A stretch of DNA of 64,000 nt from Ideonella alba (lineage in GTDB: Bacteria > Pseudomonadota > Gammaproteobacteria > Burkholderiales > Burkholderiaceae_C). Every line of letters starts with the position of its first letter. The stretch's first letter is position 1. A model generated the notes under the pieces. It worked only from the letters and a program-made list of their open reading frames with translations, was not told the DNA's origin and made no database searches. The stretch is from NCBI RefSeq assembly GCF_018069875.1, contig NZ_JAGQDF010000004.1:1-64000 (forward strand), read 5' to 3'. A program made the translations under genes and the position numbers. Positions 59,805 through 64,000 of the stretch are shown here, piece by piece.

Positions 59805-60794
59805 ATGGGCCAGCGCATCTTCCTGCTCGGTGCCAGCGGCACCATCGGTCTGGCCACCGCGCAGGCGCTGCGCGACCGCGGTCACCAGGTCACCGCCCTG
59901 GTGCGGCCACGCGCTGGCGTGCAGGGGCGCCTGACGCCCGCCGATCTGGCGCGCCAGCTCCCTGGCGTGGACTGGCGCGCGGGCGATGTCACGGACGCGG
60001 ACTCGCTGGCGCGCGACGGCTTCGCCGGCCAGCGCTTCGACACCCTGGTGTCCTGCCTGGCCTCGCGCCACGGCGCCCCGGCCGATGCCTGGGCGATTGA
60101 GCACCGCGCCCCGGCCCAGGCGCTGCGTCTGGCGCGCCAGGCCGGCGTGGCGCGGGTGGTGCTGCTGTCGGCGATCTGCGTGCAGAAACCCCGGCTGGCC
60201 TTCCAGCATGCCAAGCTGGCGCTGGAGCGCGAGCTGATCGACTCGGGCCTGGACCACGCGATCGTGCGGCCCACCGCCTTCTTCAAGTCGCTGTCGGGCC
60301 AGGTCGAGCGGGTGCGCCGCGGCCAGCCCTTCCTGGTGTTCGGCGATGGCACGCTGACCGCCTGCAAGCCGATCGGCAACCAGGACCTGGCGCAGTACCT
60401 GGCCGACTGCGTGGACGACCCCGCCGGCCACCGCGGCATCCTGCCGATCGGCGGACCGGGCGAGGCGATCACGCCGCGCGCCCAGGGCGAGCTGCTGTTC
60501 GCGCTGGCCGGCCGGCCGCCGCGCTTTCGCCAGGTGCCGGTGGCGCTGCTGGACGGCGTGGTCGGCCTGCTGGGCACGCTGGGCCGGGTCTGGCCGGCGA
60601 TGGCGGCCAAGGCCGAGCTGGCCCGCATCGGCCGCTACTACGCGACCGAATCAATGCTGGTGTTAGATGCGGCCAGCGGCCGCTACGACGCCCAGGCCAC
60701 GCCCGCCACCGGCCGGCAGACGCTGGCGGAACACTACCGCCAGCTGCTCGCCGGCGAGCGCAGCGACGAGCGCGGCGACCACGCCGTCTTCTAG
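59805..60794 (+). CDS. bciA: BciA-type divinyl (proto)chlorophyllide 8-vinyl reductase
   Basis: A 329-aa NADPH-binding atypical short-chain dehydrogenase. The nucleotide motif is FLLGASGTIGLATAQAL. Family-specific features include FFKSLSGQVERVRRGQPFLVFGDGTLTACKPI, ILPIGGPGEAITP, ARIGRYYATESMLVLD and the terminal RGDHAVF. BciA reduces the 8-vinyl group of (divinyl)chlorophyllide intermediates in bacteriochlorophyll synthesis. No other bch gene is nearby; the cell may be a phototroph with its gene cluster elsewhere, or may have lost it. Confidence 0.82.
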   Translation: MGQRIFLLGASGTIGLATAQALRDRGHQVTALVRPRAGVQGRLTPADLARQLPGVDWRAGDVTDADSLARDGFAGQRFDTLVSCLASRHGAPADAWAIEHRAPAQALRLARQAGVARVVLLSAICVQKPRLAFQHAKLALERELIDSGLDHAIVRPTAFFKSLSGQVERVRRGQPFLVFGDGTLTACKPIGNQDLAQYLADCVDDPAGHRGILPIGGPGEAITPRAQGELLFALAGRPPRFRQVPVALLDGVVGLLGTLGRVWPAMAAKAELARIGRYYATESMLVLDAASGRYDAQATPATGRQTLAEHYRQLLAGERSDERGDHAVF

Positions 60795-60849
60795 GTCATT
60801 CGCTCCGCGCCTACATTGCAGGCCATCCCAGGCCTGTCCGGAGTCGCGC

Positions 60850-61215
60850 ATGTCCCTGTCGGTCAAGTCCGTCCTTGAAGGCACCGAGAAGGCCTTCCTG
60901 ATGCTGATCGCGCTGTTCACCGTGGTGGCCATGGGGCAGGAGGTGTTCCATCTGCTGGAGCTGCGCCGGGTCGAGTTGAAGGACTTGCTGCTGATGTTCA
61001 TCTACGCCGAGGTGCTGGGCATGCTCGGCGCCTTCTACGCCAGCCACCGCATCCCGATCACGATCCCGCTGTTCATTGCGATGACCGCGCTGGCACGGCT
61101 GATCATCCTGCAGGGCAAGGAGGCCGACCCGTCGATCCTGCTGTACGAGAGCGGCGCGATCCTGCTGATCGCCATGGCCTGCTGGGTCATCGGCCGCATC
61201 CGTCCGCAAGAGTGA
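60850..61215 (+). CDS. PsiE-family membrane protein
   Basis: A 121-aa protein with four hydrophobic helices (FLMLIALFTVVAMGQEVF, LKDLLLMFIYAEVLGMLGAFY, ITIPLFIAMTALARLIIL, AILLIAMACWVIG). It matches the phosphate-starvation-inducible PsiE family, whose role is unknown. The ATG at 60850 follows a GC-rich 55-base gap; no regulatory Pho box was recognised. Confidence 0.8.
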   Translation: MSLSVKSVLEGTEKAFLMLIALFTVVAMGQEVFHLLELRRVELKDLLLMFIYAEVLGMLGAFYASHRIPITIPLFIAMTALARLIILQGKEADPSILLYESGAILLIAMACWVIGRIRPQE

Positions 61216-61284
61216 GCCGGCCCGCCTGAGCGCGGCGCCTGCGGCGGGTCGTCCTGGCCAGGGCGTCCTTACAATCACGCCCCC

Positions 61285-62169
61285 ATGAGCCGGCCGCACG
61301 AATTCATCCTCACCCTGTCCTGCCCGGACGCCAAGGGCATCGTCCACAGCGTCTCGGGCCTGCTGTACCAGGCCGGCTGCAACATCATCGACTCGCAGCA
61401 GTTCGGCGACGTGCAGGACGAGGGCGCCACCGGCCTCTTCTTCATGCGCGTGCACTTCGAGGCGCCCGAGCACCTGGCCAGCGTGGACACGCTGGACAAG
61501 CTGTTCGGCCATGTGCGCGCCCAGTTCACGATGGACGCCCGCTTCCACGCGGTGGACGAGCGCCCGCGCGTGCTGCTGATGGTCAGCCAGCACGGCCACT
61601 GCCTGAACGACCTGCTGTTCCGCTGGAAGAGCGGCCAGCTGCCGATGGACATCCGCGCCATCGTCAGCAACCACACCACCTTCGCCGACCTGGCCGCCAG
61701 CTACGGCCTGCCCTTCCACCACCTGCCGCTGGCCGGCGGCTCCAGTGCCGAGGTCAAGCGCGCCCAGGAGCGCCAGGTCGAGGCCATCGTCGAAGCCGAG
61801 CAGATCGACCTGGTGGTGCTGGCGCGCTACATGCAGATCCTGTCGCAGGAGTTCTGCCAGGCGCTGCGCGGCCGGGCGATCAACATCCACCACAGCTTCC
61901 TGCCCAGCTTCAAGGGCGCCAAGCCCTACTACCAGGCGCACACCCGCGGGGTGAAGCTGATCGGCGCCACCGCCCACTACGTGACGCCTGATCTGGACGA
62001 GGGCCCGATCATCGAGCAGGACGTGGCGCGGGTGGACCACTCCTTGTCGGCCGAGGACCTGACCGCCGTGGGCCGCGATGTGGAATGCGTGGTGCTGGCC
62101 CGCGCGGTGCGCTGGCATGTCGAGCGCCGCGTGCTGATGAACGGCCACCGCACGGTGGTCTTCCGCTGA
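61285..62169 (+). CDS. purU: Formyltetrahydrofolate deformylase
   Basis: A 294-aa enzyme releasing formate from 10-formyltetrahydrofolate to balance one-carbon pools. An N-terminal ACT domain (FILTLSCPDAKGIVHSVSGLLYQAGCNI) is followed by a formyltransferase domain with INIHHSFLPSFKGAKPY and the catalytic Asp region ATAHYVTPDLDEGPII. TACAAT at 61270-61275, 10 bases before the ATG, looks like a -10 element and would imply an almost leaderless transcript. Confidence 0.95.
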   Translation: MSRPHEFILTLSCPDAKGIVHSVSGLLYQAGCNIIDSQQFGDVQDEGATGLFFMRVHFEAPEHLASVDTLDKLFGHVRAQFTMDARFHAVDERPRVLLMVSQHGHCLNDLLFRWKSGQLPMDIRAIVSNHTTFADLAASYGLPFHHLPLAGGSSAEVKRAQERQVEAIVEAEQIDLVVLARYMQILSQEFCQALRGRAINIHHSFLPSFKGAKPYYQAHTRGVKLIGATAHYVTPDLDEGPIIEQDVARVDHSLSAEDLTAVGRDVECVVLARAVRWHVERRVLMNGHRTVVFR

Positions 62170-62171
62170 CC

Positions 62172-62624
62172 ATGCCCCGCATCGGCAAGGCCCAGACCGC
62201 GATGCTGCTGGCATCGCCCGATGACGCCGAGCAGCGCTTCTACGAGGCGCTGCGCGAGGCCGACCTCGACAAGCTGATGTCGCTGTGGGCCGAGGACGAC
62301 GAGGTCGTGTGCATCCACCCCGGCGGCCCGCGCATGGTGGGCTGGGAAGCGGTGCGCGTGGCCTTCGAGGCGGTGTTCAGCAACGGCCCGATCCATGTGC
62401 AGCCCAGCAATGTGCGGCGCATCCACACCATGGACAGCGCGGTGCACAGCGTGGTGGAGCAGGTCGAGCTGCGCACCGACGAAGGCGTGCGCACCGGCTA
62501 CGTGATGGCCACCAATGTCTACGCCAAGACCGCCCAGGGCTGGCGGCTGGTGATGCACCACGCCAGCCCGGGCACGGCGCACGAGCCGCCCGAGCTGGTC
62601 GAGACCCCGTCGGTGCTGCACTGA
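62172..62624 (+). CDS. NTF2-like/SnoaL-like domain protein
   Basis: A 150-aa protein with an NTF2-like fold (FYEALREADLDKLMSLWAEDDEVVCIHPGGPRMVGWEAV and VYAKTAQGWRLVMHHASPG). Family members include ketosteroid-isomerase-like enzymes and binding proteins. It begins 2 bases after purU and its stop overlaps the hydrolase start, so it is in one operon with both. Function unknown. Confidence 0.8.
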   Translation: MPRIGKAQTAMLLASPDDAEQRFYEALREADLDKLMSLWAEDDEVVCIHPGGPRMVGWEAVRVAFEAVFSNGPIHVQPSNVRRIHTMDSAVHSVVEQVELRTDEGVRTGYVMATNVYAKTAQGWRLVMHHASPGTAHEPPELVETPSVLH

Positions 62625-63595
62625 TGCAGGGCCACCGCGGGCCGCGCTGGCTGCCCGGCGGCCACGCGCAGACGATCTGGCCGGCGCTGTGGGCGCGCCA
62701 CCACCTGGGACCGCGCCCGGCCTTCGCGCGCGAGCGCTGGGACACGCCGGACGGCGACTTCGTCGATGTCGACTTCCTCCATCCCGCCGCGGCCCCCGAC
62801 GCGCCCTGGCTGGTGCTGTTCCACGGCCTGGAGGGCTCCTCGTCCAGCGCCTATGCGCTGGCCTTTGCCGAGGTGGCGCGCAGCCGCGGCTGGCATTTCG
62901 CGGTGCCGCACTTCCGCGGCTGCTCGGGCGAACTCAACCGCGCGCCGCGCGCCTACCACTCGGGCGACTTCGCCGAGATCGGCTGGATCCTGGCCCGGCT
63001 GCGCCAGCGCGCCGCCGCCCCGCTGCGGGTGGTGGGCATCTCGCTGGGCGGCAATGCGCTGCTGCGCTGGGCCCAGGAAAGCGGCGACAGCGCGGCCGCC
63101 ACCGCCGCCGCGGTGGCCGCGGTGTGCTCGCCGATCGACCTGGTGGCCGGCGGCCTGGCGCTGGGCCGCGGCCTGAACCGGCGCGTCTACACGCCGATGT
63201 TCCTGCGCAGCATGCTGCCCAAGGCGCTGGCCAAGTGGGAGCAGCACCCGGGCCTGTTCGACCGCGAGCGCCTGCGCGCCGCGCGCACGCTGTTCGAGTT
63301 CGACGAGGTCTTCACCGGGCCGGTGCACGGCTTCCAGGGAGCGCTCGACTACTGGACCCGTGCCTCGGCCAAGCCGCACCTGGCGGCCATCCGCATCCCG
63401 GCGCTGGTGGTGAATGCGCTGAACGACCCCTTCGTGCCCGCCGCCTGCCTGCCGCGCGCCCACGAGGTGGGCCGCTGCGTGACGCTGTGGCAGCCGCCGC
63501 ACGGCGGCCATGTGGGCTTTGCCAGCGGCCGATTCCCCGGCCACGTCACGGCCATGCCGCAGGCGGTGAGCGCCTGGCTGGCCGATCACGCGTAA
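62624..63595 (+). CDS. YheT-family alpha/beta hydrolase
   Basis: A 323-aa hydrolase. The family opening WLPGGHAQTIWPAL is present, with oxyanion region LFHGLEGSS, the nucleophile elbow VGISLGGNALL and the terminal histidine in PPHGGHVGF. YheT-like enzymes hydrolyse esters; the substrate is not known. ATG 62624 overlaps the preceding stop (TGATG). Confidence 0.9.
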   Translation: MQGHRGPRWLPGGHAQTIWPALWARHHLGPRPAFARERWDTPDGDFVDVDFLHPAAAPDAPWLVLFHGLEGSSSSAYALAFAEVARSRGWHFAVPHFRGCSGELNRAPRAYHSGDFAEIGWILARLRQRAAAPLRVVGISLGGNALLRWAQESGDSAAATAAAVAAVCSPIDLVAGGLALGRGLNRRVYTPMFLRSMLPKALAKWEQHPGLFDRERLRAARTLFEFDEVFTGPVHGFQGALDYWTRASAKPHLAAIRIPALVVNALNDPFVPAACLPRAHEVGRCVTLWQPPHGGHVGFASGRFPGHVTAMPQAVSAWLADHA

Positions 63596-63604
63596 GCTGT
63601 GCCC

Positions 63605-64000
63605 ATGGACGAGATCGTCAAGGCCGCGCTGGCCAAGTGGCCCAACGTGCCCGCCTGCCACGACTGGCTGGCGCTGGACGCGCGCGGCGACTGGTTCATG
63701 CGCGACGAGCGCATCCAGCGCGCCGGGCCCTTCCCGCAGGTCAAGGGCAGCGCGATCCGCCACGACAAGCTGCGCGCCTTCATCCACCGCAACTACGAGG
63801 CCGACGCCCAGGGCGCCTGGTACTTCCAGAACGGCCCGCAGCGGGTGTACGTGACGCTGGAGGCCGCGCCCCATGTGTGGCGGGTGGATGAGCGCGGCGC
63901 GCTGCAGTCGCACACCGGCCTGGCCGCACAGGCGCGCCAGGCCTGGCTGGACGAGGCGGGCCGGCTGTTCCTGGAAGCCGACCTCGGCTTCGGCATCGTC
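63605..64000 (+). CDS. Conserved Burkholderiales protein of unknown function (partial, C-terminus beyond window)
   Basis: The first 132 residues of an open frame beginning MDEIVKAALAKWPNVPACHDWLALD. Conserved-looking parts include RHDKLRAFIHRNYEADAQGAWYFQNGPQRVYVTLE. I believe this is a conserved Burkholderiales family often labelled DUF2946, from memory and with moderate certainty. No signal peptide. It begins 9 bases after the YheT-type hydrolase and probably belongs to the purU operon. Confidence 0.75.
   Translation, partial: MDEIVKAALAKWPNVPACHDWLALDARGDWFMRDERIQRAGPFPQVKGSAIRHDKLRAFIHRNYEADAQGAWYFQNGPQRVYVTLEAAPHVWRVDERGALQSHTGLAAQARQAWLDEAGRLFLEADLGFGIV

Overview
The window is very GC-rich, with dense, often overlapping genes (many ATGA, GTGA or TGATG junctions). 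It reads as the chromosome of a betaproteobacterium of the order Burkholderiales, probably near Rubrivivax, Leptothrix or Ideonella. Supporting genes are metX-metW, ubiA, radA, prfC, a Bug-type solute-binding protein, a MocR/DUF2917 pair, ybiB and purU. A BciA-like 8-vinyl reductase hints at a bacteriochlorophyll-making, or formerly phototrophic, lineage. No rRNA, tRNA or CRISPR array was seen. GC statements are by eye, not computed.

Layout. 1-6179 (minus): an operon with a small unknown protein, a membrane protein with a degenerate GGDEF domain, a four-gene peptide-type ABC transporter lacking a binding protein, and the lytic transglycosylase lipoprotein rlpA, cut by the window edge. 6421-14754 (plus): a serine hydrolase broken by an in-frame TAA; a lower-GC gene for a nuclease-fold/SEC-C protein; a membrane-anchored trypsin-like protease with a J-domain remnant; a VirK/YbjX protein; a metallo-hydrolase; an Ig-like lipoprotein. 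14775-17628 (minus): a YbhGFSR-type export system. 17718-19562 (plus): a SAM-II riboswitch followed by an intrinsic terminator, then metX and metW. 19732-22178 (minus): GspA/GspB-type proteins. 22307-25401: an HDOD protein, a 278-bp inverted-repeat element that has replaced the end of a ferredoxin gene, and a Nudix-metallo-beta-lactamase fusion. 25433-27405 (minus): a Septu-type (PtuA/PtuB) anti-phage pair of lower GC. 27523-33545: Bug protein, gdhA, proC, glutaredoxin-like protein, ubiA, HD-GYP phosphodiesterase.

33669-38519 (plus): two lipoproteins, then a two-gene unit in which a protein with the catalytic core of a LanM lanthipeptide dehydratase, but no cyclase domain, is paired with a large charged protein of unknown family. 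This is the best candidate for an undescribed system here. 38539-51204: prfC, the MocR/DUF2917 locus with a four-box operator, radA, a LysE exporter, ilvE, a zinc-finger protein, and a PhnD-like binding protein coupled to a histidine kinase. 51205-64000: ybiB, a PAS/CZB chemoreceptor, a LysR regulator divergent from a Rieske ring hydroxylase, an indolepyruvate oxidoreductase pair without the usual ferredoxin domain, bciA, a PsiE-like protein, purU, an NTF2-like protein, a YheT-type hydrolase and a partial conserved gene.

The genes form independent housekeeping, transport and regulatory units. The lower-GC defence-like loci, the mobile element and the LanM-like pair are the accessory parts. 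No gap between annotated features reaches 300 bases.
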